Positions 8,182 through 17,646 of a DNA stretch of 64,000 nucleotides are shown here, one piece after another. Within the stretch, counting starts at the first letter, position 1. Every line of letters starts with the position of its first letter. The notes beneath the pieces were generated by a model. That model worked only from the letters and a program-made list of their open reading frames with translations, was not told the origin of the DNA and ran no database searches. This stretch comes from Gemmatimonadota bacterium. GTDB lineage: Bacteria > Latescibacterota > UBA2968 > GCA-2709665. Made by a program: the position numbers and the translations under genes. The stretch spans positions 1-64,000 of the forward strand of contig JAPPJY010000095.1 in assembly GCA_028874335.1 (NCBI GenBank). The letters run 5' to 3'.

Positions 8182-10197
8182 TCACGACGAGCTCCAATAG
8201 CCCATGAACGGCCAGGTTTTCAGCCGTCCCGTAAAGGCGCTTGCCACCGACCAGCCTCCCGAGCACATGACCTCGCCCAGGATCATCCCGATAAAGAACG
8301 GTCGCGCCTTCCTGTAGAGGTCCGCCCCACCCACCCGGAGGATGATCGCCTTGATTCCCCATGCCAGGAACACGCTGAATCCGAACCAGTCCATGTACCA
8401 CACCGTACTGAGCGGGAGCGCTGCAGGATGGAACGGCCACCACGGCAGACGCATCCTGAGCAGGATAAGCAGGGCGGCAATCGCTGTGCCCATGGCCGTA
8501 TAGAGGAAACCCATCGTGAAGACCGGGCTGGGCTCCAGCAGCCGGCGTCCGATAAACTCGTCGAACGGCGAAGCCGCGTCGTTCACGTTGCTGAACCACG
8601 GATAGTCGATGTTCACGCCGCCGTGCGTATACCCCAGATTCAACGTCGTGTAGCCCGTAGCCACCAGCCCGACGGTCAACGCGGCCCCCATTGCCCAGAC
8701 CAGGCCGCGCTTCCTTCCGATTTCGCGTGCCAGCCGAAGAGCCCCCATGGCGTGTGGCATCAGCGTATTTCTGCGCGTCATCGTCCACACGTAGCTCATT
8801 CCGAGCGTGGCCAGACCCACCGGACCGAACGCTGACGAGCCCACCGCGCATACCACGAACTCGGACGGATTGAGGGGAGAATAGGTCGCGACAAATCCCG
8901 TTTCACTCACAATCCGAGCCATCACAAAGAAGACGATGAGACTGGAAACAAGAAGAAACAGAACCAGCGGCGGCGAAATTCCAGCCTGGTAGAGCCACAA
9001 TCCGAGGTAACTCACGCCCAGAACAATGCCAAGCACGGCCGACCGGTAAGACACGATTTCGTCCGAGTCCCGCAGGTGCGACGCACGGCCGCGGACCTGT
9101 GCCAATACCTGCCGGAGGTGACCCCTGGCAACGTAGAGGCTGTACGCGGCCAGCGCGAGGATATACCCCATCCCCATCAACGCCAGAAACTCGGATCCCT
9201 GGGAACTGTAACGTCCCACGACTCCGGACACCCCCCAGGTCTGGCCCGCGCCCACCATCGCCAGCGCGCCGCGAATCACCTCTGTGACCAGGTTGATGAC
9301 CCACAGGCTGAGACTCACGTCCAGATTGATGAAGTAGGAATATGCGAGTACAAGGAAATGGACCTTGAAAGGCAGCACCATCGTCCGCCGGAAGATTCGA
9401 ACGTGTGTCCCCAGGTTGATAACGGGAATGTATGGAAAGTAATACCGGAGCCCCCGAAGGGTGCCGACCAGAGACGGGAGCGCAAACCCGGCGGCCAGCA
9501 GACGGCTGCGGAACACGGGGGCGATCCGGCCCTTTCCGGGCTCCAGCATCGCAAGCGGCACCTGCATCAGGGGGAACGCGAACCGCTCGTGTTCCTCCCA
9601 TTGCCTGCGCATCAGCACCCCCAGGCAAATGAGCACAATGAAGAGCACGATAAGGAACGACCCCCAGCTCCAAAGCGGCAGGACCCATCCCATCCACGGA
9701 ATTGTACCCCCTTTTGGCAGGCCTTCGTAGAGGTCCTTGACGACACCTTCCCCCTGAGGAACCAGCCATGGCAGCATGTTGGGGGGAACGACCTCGATGT
9801 GACGCAGCTCCGGCGTCGCGTGGTACGTGACGCCGGTCGTGTAGAGGATAACCGGCTTGGTCATCACCCACGCGGGCAGGAGAATGAGAAACATGGTGTA
9901 GATGGCGAGCAATTCGCCCCGCGTCAGGGCGAACCGGTTCCTGATCGCGCCCAGGAGCGGGTTGACGGCCAGGACAAGGAGGAACAGGACGATGAGCGCG
10001 CCCCGGTCCATGTAGTACCCGCCGCCAATGAACGAGCCCTGGGTGATCATGCGGTTGTAGGTGAGGCCAACGCACATGAGTACGCACAGGACGAGGCCGA
10101 TACCGAACGCGCGCGGCGTCAGGCCGTCGCGCGCGTCAGATTCTCTGCCAGGCGATGGAGTGGGGGGGTTCGTGGCTCTCGCGGCCGTGGTTTCCAA
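8182..10197 (-). CDS. DUF6785/DUF6784-like polytopic membrane protein (paralog 3)
   Basis: 671 aa; same conserved blocks (VMARIVSETGFVATYSPLNPSEFVVCAVGSSAFGP). Confidence 0.85.
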   Translation of the reverse strand: METTAARATNPPTPSPGRESDARDGLTPRAFGIGLVLCVLMCVGLTYNRMITQGSFIGGGYYMDRGALIVLFLLVLAVNPLLGAIRNRFALTRGELLAIYTMFLILLPAWVMTKPVILYTTGVTYHATPELRHIEVVPPNMLPWLVPQGEGVVKDLYEGLPKGGTIPWMGWVLPLWSWGSFLIVLFIVLICLGVLMRRQWEEHERFAFPLMQVPLAMLEPGKGRIAPVFRSRLLAAGFALPSLVGTLRGLRYYFPYIPVINLGTHVRIFRRTMVLPFKVHFLVLAYSYFINLDVSLSLWVINLVTEVIRGALAMVGAGQTWGVSGVVGRYSSQGSEFLALMGMGYILALAAYSLYVARGHLRQVLAQVRGRASHLRDSDEIVSYRSAVLGIVLGVSYLGLWLYQAGISPPLVLFLLVSSLIVFFVMARIVSETGFVATYSPLNPSEFVVCAVGSSAFGPVGLATLGMSYVWTMTRRNTLMPHAMGALRLAREIGRKRGLVWAMGAALTVGLVATGYTTLNLGYTHGGVNIDYPWFSNVNDAASPFDEFIGRRLLEPSPVFTMGFLYTAMGTAIAALLILLRMRLPWWPFHPAALPLSTVWYMDWFGFSVFLAWGIKAIILRVGGADLYRKARPFFIGMILGEVMCSGGWSVASAFTGRLKTWPFMGYWSSS

Positions 10198-10233
10198 GGG
10201 TGAGTACCTGTACGGAAGTATCGGTGTCGCCGT

Positions 10234-11028
10234 CTACAGCGTCCCGGGAGTCAGGGCTCCCTCTCCGAAGATGACCGAGAAGTTCGCTCCCGTTTCGGAT
10301 CTGGTGGCGGCGTCCATGTAGCAGACGCTGAAGCCGCGCCGGGAAGCCTCGGTTTTGTTCATCCCGGATCCGTGGAGCAGCCAGTTGTGCAGCAGGGCCG
10401 CTTCGCCGGCCTCCATCTCCAGGTATTCGTGCCTCTCCCTTGCCAGAACGACGGCGGCCTGCTCGTCGGTCAGAAAGGCGAAGCTGGCGGACTCATCTTG
10501 ATCGAAGGTCGCGCGATGGGATCGCGGCACAATTCCCACGCAGCCGTTCTCGACCGTCACCTGGTCGAGCGCCGTCCAGACGGTCACGATCGGATCGGTG
10601 TCGAGGATGCTGAACCGGTCCTGGTGCCAGGGCAGGTGCGTGCCCTTCCCCGCCGGCTTGTTCATGAACATCGCACGGTAGCAGGATATCGGCGTCTCCG
10701 GACCGTAGGCCCTCGCGCAGATCTCGCGGAAAACAGGTTTCTGCATGTAGGACAGGAACAGCGAATCGAACTCCAGGTCCTGGATCTTTCGATAGTTCAA
10801 CGTTGAGACCCGGTGACCTCTCGTGGTGATCCGCTTCTCCGAGTAGTCGCCCGACTCGCTGTCAAGCTGCATGAACATCTGGTCGTAGACCTTGACGTTT
10901 CCAAGCATGATGTCGTCGATGCGCTGCTGCAGGCCAGTAAGTTCGTCATCGTCCATTACCTTTCCAAGCCGAAGAAATCCTTCGTTCTCGAACAGGGCCC
11001 ACTGTTCGTCAGTGATCCCCGCAACCAT
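10234..11028 (-). CDS. phytanoyl-CoA dioxygenase (PhyH) family protein
   Basis: 264 aa; HLPWHQDRFSILD (HxD), NGCVGIVPRSHRATF, ALLHNWLLHGSGMNKTEASRRGFSV. Confidence 0.9.
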   Translation of the reverse strand: MVAGITDEQWALFENEGFLRLGKVMDDDELTGLQQRIDDIMLGNVKVYDQMFMQLDSESGDYSEKRITTRGHRVSTLNYRKIQDLEFDSLFLSYMQKPVFREICARAYGPETPISCYRAMFMNKPAGKGTHLPWHQDRFSILDTDPIVTVWTALDQVTVENGCVGIVPRSHRATFDQDESASFAFLTDEQAAVVLARERHEYLEMEAGEAALLHNWLLHGSGMNKTEASRRGFSVCYMDAATRSETGANFSVIFGEGALTPGTL

Positions 11029-11079
11029 GGCGAGTCCTCCTCTGATTGAGTTGTCAGGCTTTCGGGATGGGATGTTACA

Positions 11080-12240
11080 CTACTGATCGACCACCGAGCC
11101 GTCGACGTGCAGTCTGGTGACCATCATGCCCTCATCCAGCAGCGGCCGGTGTGAAAGAAACGGGTATTTTTCCGCGGCGCCTTCCGCGAGTTCCACGCCG
11201 ATACCGGGGGTATCCGGGATGATCAGGAATCCGTCATCCAGCGCCAGAACGCCGGACACGATCTCGCTCTTCGGGGGTTCACCTTCGCCCCGCGGGTACT
11301 CCTGCAGTGCGAAATTGGGAATGCAGGCGGCAAGCTGAACGCACGCGGCCGTACTCACCGGGCTGAGCGGATTGTGCGGTACCACGTCCACGTAGTGCGC
11401 CTCGGCGAGGGCCGCGATCTTCTTGCAATGAGTGATGCCGCCCGCCATGCAGACGTCCGGCCTTACGTACTGGACCGCGTTGCGCGTCAGGAGCATTTCG
11501 AACTCATAGATGGTGTGAATTCGTTCCCCGGTGGCGATAGGAATCGCGATCTTTTGCGCGACTTCGGCCATGGCGTCGAGGTTGTCCGGGCGGATGGGAT
11601 CCTCGTAGAAGAACGGGCGATAGGGTTCGATCGCCCTTCCCAGCACGATCGCCTCGGCCGGGTCCAGCCGGCGGTGGATTTCAATGCACAGGTCCACCTC
11701 GTCGCCAACCGCTTCCCGGTACGCGGCCACGGTCTGAACCGCATCCTGCATCTTGTCCGTATGGGTCTTGTAATAGGGTACATTTCGGGACTCGTCCAGA
11801 AACGGCGTCAGGTGGCCCACCGCGGTAAATCCCTCCGCCTTTGCCTGCACGCAGCCCTTGAGAAGCTCCTCCTTGGTGCTCCCGATCACGTGCCCGTACA
11901 CCCGGGCCTTGTCCCGGCATTTGCCGCCCAGCAACTGGTAGACCGGCACCCCGAAGTACTTGCCCGCGATATCCCAGAGGGCGATGTCCACCGCGCTCAG
12001 GGCGCCCATGATTGCCGCGCCGCGGAAGTGCGTACACCGGTACAGGACCTGCCAGTGGTGTTCGATACGCAGGGGGTCCTTCCCGATCAGGTATTCCCTG
12101 AAACTCTTCACCACCTCGCCCGAGGCCTCCAGGTATCCCCAGGCACCCGATTCACCCAGCCCCGTGATCCCCTCATCCGTATGGACCTCCACAAAGAGAT
12201 ACCGGTCGATCGGCAGGACCTTAACGTCCGTGATTTTCAT
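11080..12240 (-). CDS. mandelate racemase/muconate lactonizing enzyme family (enolase superfamily), galactonate dehydratase-like
   Basis: 386 aa; MKITDVKVLPID..FVEVHTDEGITGLGE, SAVDIALWDIAGKYFGVPVYQLLGG, IATGERIHT. Confidence 0.9.
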   Translation of the reverse strand: MKITDVKVLPIDRYLFVEVHTDEGITGLGESGAWGYLEASGEVVKSFREYLIGKDPLRIEHHWQVLYRCTHFRGAAIMGALSAVDIALWDIAGKYFGVPVYQLLGGKCRDKARVYGHVIGSTKEELLKGCVQAKAEGFTAVGHLTPFLDESRNVPYYKTHTDKMQDAVQTVAAYREAVGDEVDLCIEIHRRLDPAEAIVLGRAIEPYRPFFYEDPIRPDNLDAMAEVAQKIAIPIATGERIHTIYEFEMLLTRNAVQYVRPDVCMAGGITHCKKIAALAEAHYVDVVPHNPLSPVSTAACVQLAACIPNFALQEYPRGEGEPPKSEIVSGVLALDDGFLIIPDTPGIGVELAEGAAEKYPFLSHRPLLDEGMMVTRLHVDGSVVDQ

Positions 12241-12634
12241 ATGTCCGTCTCCTTAAGATACTGACGATAGCTTGTTAGTCGCGGACGGTGGCCTGCAACC
12301 CCATGGGATTGGGCCGATCTTGCTTTTTTTCGCCTGATGTACTATACTCTGATCTCCAGCAATGTCAAATGTCAGGCAGGGTTCCATCAGGCCGAGCCAC
12401 GTGATATCGTATCGTTCACGGCACCTACTATCTGCAATGTGATTGGAAGGTCGAGTGGCCGGTTTGGAGCTATTGGAGCGTTTGAATCGAGGCTGCATTC
12501 GCGGGAATTGTGTCAGTTTCAAGGTAACCTTATGGGGTCGAAAGAGCAACACGATTGACTACGCAGTCGGCGGCTGCGCCGCGCAAAGCGCATCCGTTCA
12601 TTATTGGCACCAATTCAACAGAGGGAGACGACGC

Positions 12635-13069
12635 ATGTACAGGGAGCTTTTATTCGGCGGTGCGGAGATCGAGTCAGACAAGGCAAATCTGGGACTGGCG
12701 ATATTGAGGGTTATTGCCGGGCTGAGTATGGCATTCGGACATGGCATCGGGAAGATCCCGCCTTCCGCCGGGCTCGTGGCGGGTACGGCCAAGCTTGGAT
12801 TTCCCCTACCCGAGTTCTTCGCCTGGGCGGCTGCTTTCGGGGAGTTCGGGGGCGGGTTGATGCTGGCGCTGGGACTGTTGACCCGGCCGGGCACGGCTTT
12901 GATGGGATTCACGATGCTGGTGGCCGCATTCGGCGTTCACGCGGCCGATCCGTTCGGCGTGAAGGAAATGGCGCTTCTTTACCTGGCCATCGCGGTGATG
13001 TTCCTGCTGGTGGGCTCGGGAAAATACGGTGTGGACGCCTGTATCAGGTCGCGACTCGATCGTTCCTGA
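12635..13069 (+). CDS. DoxX family membrane protein
   Basis: 144 aa from ATG at 12635 (RBS-like gaggg upstream); LAILRVIAGLSMAFGHGIGKI, FGEFGGGLMLALGLLTRPGT; longer ORF start at 12443 judged spurious. Confidence 0.85.
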   Translation: MYRELLFGGAEIESDKANLGLAILRVIAGLSMAFGHGIGKIPPSAGLVAGTAKLGFPLPEFFAWAAAFGEFGGGLMLALGLLTRPGTALMGFTMLVAAFGVHAADPFGVKEMALLYLAIAVMFLLVGSGKYGVDACIRSRLDRS

Positions 13070-13082
13070 TTTCCGTATGGAA

Positions 13083-13112
13083 CCCCCGCACAGGCCGTAA
13101 CCGGTGCGGGGG
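13083..13112. terminator. hairpin between convergent genes (bidirectional terminator-like)
   Basis: CCCCCGCAC ... GTGCGGGGG inverted repeat between doxX-like (+) and 13121 (-); no strong T-run. Confidence 0.5.
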
Positions 13113-13120
13113 CCTTCCGA

Positions 13121-15223
13121 TCACACCGACGCCAGGAACAAGGCGTACACCTTGAGGAAGTCCTCGGTGGTCAGATTGACGTCGATTTCCACCGCCTTTT
13201 CGTGCTGTCTGACGTCCTCCAGCGGTTGATCCGACACCAGTTCGCGAACCCCGGCGCAGTGCTTGCCGTCGGGCAGCCTGGCTTCGATCCGGAATGCGCC
13301 GGGTTCTCTGAAATACGACGGCACCGTCACCAGGATCAGGTCTTCGCCCACCGAAGGCATGATCTCCATGGTCGGCTTCCAGCGGATGTCCAGCGGTCTG
13401 ACGTCCTGCAGCGGCACCCTCGGCGGAAAGCCCTTTGCGACCACGGGCAGCCTGTCTCCCACAAGCGACAGAATCAATTGCGCCACCACCTGGCGGGAAA
13501 AGCTGAGGACGGTGGTACCCTCCGGCCTTTGGTCCACCCACCTGGACGGGATGCCCGCCACGAACACGCCGTTACCCCTTCCGAAGCGTTTCAACGTCAT
13601 CGCCGGTCGTGACGTCGGGGAACCCTCTTCCTCGTACACCGCCAGCACGTCCGTCTCACCCTCCGTTTCTACCTCTACCGCGAGATCCAGTCCAAGAACC
13701 GGGCGGTTCCTGCCCTTCCAGGGGTCCCACGCGGTTCGTTCATCCGGCCACGGGAGGTTGTTGAACGCCTCGTGGTCGGCGACGGCCTGGAAGATGCGGG
13801 TACCCCCTGCCGGTGTACACGACGAAATCCCGAATGCCTCGCAGAGAAAGGACCCGTTGAGCGGGCGACCCAACTCGTCCCTCGTGGCCGTCTCACCCAT
13901 CGCGACCAGCGTACCGCCTTCGCGCACGTACGCCAGGAGCGCGTCACGCTGGCCGGCTGACAGACACGAGGCATTGGGCAGCACCACAACCGGATAGCGA
14001 TCGAGGTACTTGGGAACCAGCTTCGACGAAGGCAGATACCCGTGTGAAAGACCGAAGTGAGCGGCCATCTGGCCCGTGGAAAACATCCGATTCATGCGCC
14101 AGTTCTCACGGCCCCGTGCGGGCAGCGACTCGTCGTGACACTGCGTTTCCAGGCTGTCCACCACGGCAACGGAGACCACGGGTTCGGTGCGCTCGAAGTA
14201 CGGGTCCAGGCGAAACGCCTCCTGAAAGGTCCGGTGCATCGGAGACACCCGCTGGAGCCGGTAGGTATAGGCCGTCACGCGATCTACGCCCAGAGCCGGC
14301 GGGACCACGGCCTGCCACCATCCGTCCCGTTCGTCCAGAGGCCGGTGGAACTCCGGGTGCGACATGCCCTGCCCCAGCATCACGCTCACCTTGTCATCTC
14401 CCAGCGTAAAGCCCTGAAGGAATCGGCAGCACTCGCTAAGGAAAGTTTCGGGAGGTGTAAACAACCCGCTTCCCACGGACGGCAACACGCATGTGTAGTA
14501 GGCATCCACGGCCAGACCGTCTATGGCTTCGACCATACCGTCGATGTCCATGCCGCAGACCCATGGGTTGATGTCCCAGAAGGGATGCGGGCCGCTCTGA
14601 AATACCGCGCGGACCCTGTGATCCCGGTTCAGGGCTGTCTTCATCTTTCCGTGCACGTCGTTCCAGCGCCTGAACCGCCAGGTAACCAGACGCGTCTTTT
14701 CATCCAGGTTCCTGAACGGCGGCATGGGGATCCTCCCGCCGAATTCGCCGTCCCAGTCTTCCTGGCAGGTCCGGCAATAGCACGCGATCAGATCCACGTC
14801 TCTGCCGAAATACGCTTCGTCATTTACCCAGACTTCCGTGAGATTCGGAATACCGCCCAATCGTTCCAGAAAGTCCATATATCGCTTTTGAAACACCCGG
14901 TTGTACGGACATCCCCATACGGCCGGCAGGTTACCCAGTTCCTCGTGGTCCGCATCCTTGCTGAAAACGGCTTTCTGTTCGGGGTGCTCGGCCAGGTGCT
15001 GGTAGGCGTATTTCATGAATCCGGTGAACGTGGAGACCTCGAGGCCGTATTCCGCTGCTCTCCCGGCCACCTCTTCTACGGCTGCTTCGTGGCCGATAAC
15101 GGCCGCCACGGTAACCTCGTGGTAGCCCAGCTCCGCTACTTCCGGAATCTCGTCCACAAGCGACTCGGGCCGGTTCCGATAGTCCTGCAGGAAAGCGATC
15201 CGCTGAATCTTCCGCTTTTTCAT
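13121..15223 (-). CDS. TIM-barrel glycosidase-like protein, paralog 2
   Basis: 700 aa; LTEVWVNDEAYFGRDVDLIACYCRTCQEDW and YPVVVLPNASCLSAGQRDALLAYVREGGTLV (beta-galactosidase trimerisation-like region). Confidence 0.65.
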   Translation of the reverse strand: MKKRKIQRIAFLQDYRNRPESLVDEIPEVAELGYHEVTVAAVIGHEAAVEEVAGRAAEYGLEVSTFTGFMKYAYQHLAEHPEQKAVFSKDADHEELGNLPAVWGCPYNRVFQKRYMDFLERLGGIPNLTEVWVNDEAYFGRDVDLIACYCRTCQEDWDGEFGGRIPMPPFRNLDEKTRLVTWRFRRWNDVHGKMKTALNRDHRVRAVFQSGPHPFWDINPWVCGMDIDGMVEAIDGLAVDAYYTCVLPSVGSGLFTPPETFLSECCRFLQGFTLGDDKVSVMLGQGMSHPEFHRPLDERDGWWQAVVPPALGVDRVTAYTYRLQRVSPMHRTFQEAFRLDPYFERTEPVVSVAVVDSLETQCHDESLPARGRENWRMNRMFSTGQMAAHFGLSHGYLPSSKLVPKYLDRYPVVVLPNASCLSAGQRDALLAYVREGGTLVAMGETATRDELGRPLNGSFLCEAFGISSCTPAGGTRIFQAVADHEAFNNLPWPDERTAWDPWKGRNRPVLGLDLAVEVETEGETDVLAVYEEEGSPTSRPAMTLKRFGRGNGVFVAGIPSRWVDQRPEGTTVLSFSRQVVAQLILSLVGDRLPVVAKGFPPRVPLQDVRPLDIRWKPTMEIMPSVGEDLILVTVPSYFREPGAFRIEARLPDGKHCAGVRELVSDQPLEDVRQHEKAVEIDVNLTTEDFLKVYALFLASV

Positions 15224-15345
15224 TGAATCCTCCCGTATAAATATCGGTATTTAACTTGCTCCTGCAGGCTGGTCCGTGGCCGTACTCATTTTGCGGATTG
15301 GTCCGTTTCGTGACGGCGAAATCGCCCGGTAGATCTCCATTTGGT

Positions 15346-16584
15346 CTACCAATAACCCCGCCACTTCCCCTCCCAGTATCCCCACAGCCATCCGGTCAGG
15401 CTGTCCATATCCAGCAGCCGGGTCTCCACCATCCACTCCGGCGGTACAGCCTGGTTTTCTTCCATCGGCATGATAAACCGAAATCTACCGAGATCCAGGT
15501 TTTCCAGAATATGCCGCGCGGTGGACGTCATGTCCTCGTCCGGGAACCAGGGTTGCGCCGCGACGCAGGCCCTGGCGAAGATGCCCGACCTGCCGGTCGC
15601 GGCCGGGCCCGCTCCCCACAGTGCGGCCGGGAGGATTTCCCGTTCACCGTTTTCCACGTCGAAGGTCCACTGGTAAGCCTGCGCCCCGTTGGGCAGTATG
15701 CCGGACCGGACCATATCGTAGCTCTGCAGCATCAGGCCGCGCCACAATGCGTGGTTTCCCGGATCGAATTCCATCAGCAGCGCCGGAAGGTACAGGGCGC
15801 GCCATCCGATACCGCCGGTCAGTTTTCCCGTGGGGCGCTCGAATCGGACGCTCGTATCGCAGGCCTCGTACCACCTCTCGATCTCCAGAAGATATTTCGG
15901 ATCTCCCGTGGCCCGCCAGGCCAGGTAGAGCAGCGGCGTATGGATGATGGCGTAGGACCACGTGGCATTGGTCCAGTTCTCGCCAAGAATGGTTTCCACA
16001 AGCGACTCATGAGTGTATCCGAAGTAGCCGTGCGGAGAGACATAGTTCCACTTGATGTCGAATTCGGCCATGTCCACGAGGATCTCGTCGACAGCGGCGA
16101 GGTCCTCCGGCGGCGCAATGGGCCGATACGCCGCCAGCCCGACCAGGATGCATTGCACCTGGTCGCCAGACGACTGGTTGCTGTACACGCCGCCATAAGG
16201 CTTGCACATGTACCCTCGCTCGCCCTTCTCCACACCGAGCCTATGGATATACCTGAGCGCCCCGAACGTGCGCCGGCAGATTGCCAGGACGCGGGGATCG
16301 CCATCGCACCGGTACCGGCAACTCATCGCGCCGAGATACCATGCCGTGTCCGTAGGCGTGTTCTCCCAGGCCCGCCAGACGTGCATCGGCGGCATCCCCA
16401 CTGCGGCCTCCGTCTTTCCCTGGAGGTGCCGGTGGCGGTACGCGCCCCGGTAGTCGTCGGCTGACGGCAGCAAGTAATCCTCGGCGCGCACCAGCATGGG
16501 CAGCATGCCGTGATCCTGCACCAGATGGTCCTCGACGACGGCCTGTATTCGGTTCGCCTTCGTTTCGAGTTCGGCGTCGGTCAT
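15346..16584 (-). CDS. six-hairpin (alpha/alpha toroid) glycosidase-like protein
   Basis: 412 aa; DTAWYLGAMSCRYRCDGDPRVLAICRRTF, TWSYAIIHTPLLYLAWRATGDPKYLLEIERWYEA repeats typical of toroid folds. Confidence 0.5.
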   Translation of the reverse strand: MTDAELETKANRIQAVVEDHLVQDHGMLPMLVRAEDYLLPSADDYRGAYRHRHLQGKTEAAVGMPPMHVWRAWENTPTDTAWYLGAMSCRYRCDGDPRVLAICRRTFGALRYIHRLGVEKGERGYMCKPYGGVYSNQSSGDQVQCILVGLAAYRPIAPPEDLAAVDEILVDMAEFDIKWNYVSPHGYFGYTHESLVETILGENWTNATWSYAIIHTPLLYLAWRATGDPKYLLEIERWYEACDTSVRFERPTGKLTGGIGWRALYLPALLMEFDPGNHALWRGLMLQSYDMVRSGILPNGAQAYQWTFDVENGEREILPAALWGAGPAATGRSGIFARACVAAQPWFPDEDMTSTARHILENLDLGRFRFIMPMEENQAVPPEWMVETRLLDMDSLTGWLWGYWEGKWRGYW

Positions 16585-16666
16585 CCGGCGCCTCCACTGC
16601 TCATACGGTTCTCTGTCTGTCCGTTACGACTTCTACTGCCATTCCCGATCGGAAACCCGACTGCGG

Positions 16667-17086
16667 TCACTCCACTTCCGATAATTTCGTTTCCTCAGGC
16701 ACATCGGTCGGGCTTTGAAAGTACAGGTTATATCCGTCGGGATCGGACATGGACGTGACCCACATCCCGTTGCCGACTTGCGGCTCCGAGGCATCTATGC
16801 CCCGGTTCCTTAAATTCCGGTAGTATCCGACCGCGTCATCGCAAAAGAAGAAAAGCGAAACGCCTTCACCCTTGTTCTCGCTGAACTGCCGCGAATCGTG
16901 TCCTTCGGTCCGGAATTCCTGGAGCATCACCGCCGCGTTACCGATGCGCAACATGCACCACCTGATAACGCCTTCGTCCACCCACTTGCCCTCCATCTTG
17001 AAGCCCAGCCCGTCGACGTAGAACGCCAATGACTTCCGCATGTCTTTCACCGCGAAAAAGGGCACGACTTCGCTGACGTTCATCAT
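16667..17086 (-). CDS. VOC family protein (glyoxalase/bleomycin resistance fold)
   Basis: 139 aa; EVVPFFAVKDMRKSLAFYVDGLGFKMEGKW, TSMSDPDGYNLYFQSP. Confidence 0.85.
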   Translation of the reverse strand: MMNVSEVVPFFAVKDMRKSLAFYVDGLGFKMEGKWVDEGVIRWCMLRIGNAAVMLQEFRTEGHDSRQFSENKGEGVSLFFFCDDAVGYYRNLRNRGIDASEPQVGNGMWVTSMSDPDGYNLYFQSPTDVPEETKLSEVE

Positions 17087-17124
17087 ATCCTCCTGTCCCC
17101 TTGAAAAAAGCGGACCAACGGGTA

Positions 17125-17541
17125 TTACCGATTCGAAATCTGCAGCGTGTTTCCATCGGGGTCCTTAAAGTCGCAGCACTCGAATTTCGACAGGATGTGA
17201 TGTTTTCCCATTCTTACGCCAGCTTTTCGAAGTTCCTCGCGCGCCGCACCGACGTCGTCGACAACGAAAACGAGCTTGTTCCGATTCCGCCCGGGGCAAC
17301 CGGGTTTTCCCGCGCGATGGATGGCAACCTCCATCCCGCCGCTGGACAACCTGACCCAGCCAGCGGGGTCGTGGTCCGTCGCTTCCGGCGGCATCATGAC
17401 CTGCATTCGCATTATGTCCCGGTAGAACGAAACCATGCGTTCAACATTGTCCGTGAAGTGAATGTATCGCGTTGCCAGCATGGGATGGATCCTCAATTCG
17501 CGTTTCGGCCTTTTGGATCTGCGTTCCGGGCGGACGGTCAT
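17125..17541 (-). CDS. VOC family protein
   Basis: 138-aa ORF; core MLATRYIHFTDNVERMVSFYRDIMRMQVM..FECCDFKDPDGNTLQISNR; true start probably internal. Confidence 0.8.
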   Translation of the reverse strand: MTVRPERRSKRPKRELRIHPMLATRYIHFTDNVERMVSFYRDIMRMQVMMPPEATDHDPAGWVRLSSGGMEVAIHRAGKPGCPGRNRNKLVFVVDDVGAAREELRKAGVRMGKHHILSKFECCDFKDPDGNTLQISNR

Positions 17542-17569
17542 TGGATTCGTAGCGACATAGAATCTGAAT

Positions 17570-17643
17570 GGGCGACCGGCCGGTCGCCCCTACAACGATA
17601 CGCGCCAATTTTGCATTTGTAGGGGCAACCCTTGTGGTTGCCC
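17570..17643. repeat. REP-like double-hairpin intergenic element
   Basis: GGGCGACCGG|CCGGTCGCCC (17570-17589) and GGGCAACC-cttgt-GGTTGCCC (17623-17643) joined by inverted CCCCTACAA..TTGTAGGGG. Confidence 0.7.
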
Positions 17644-17646
17644 GGA

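Noticed and set aside
14057-15226. 389-aa plus-strand ORF
   Set aside because: Antisense shadow of the 13121-15223 gene.
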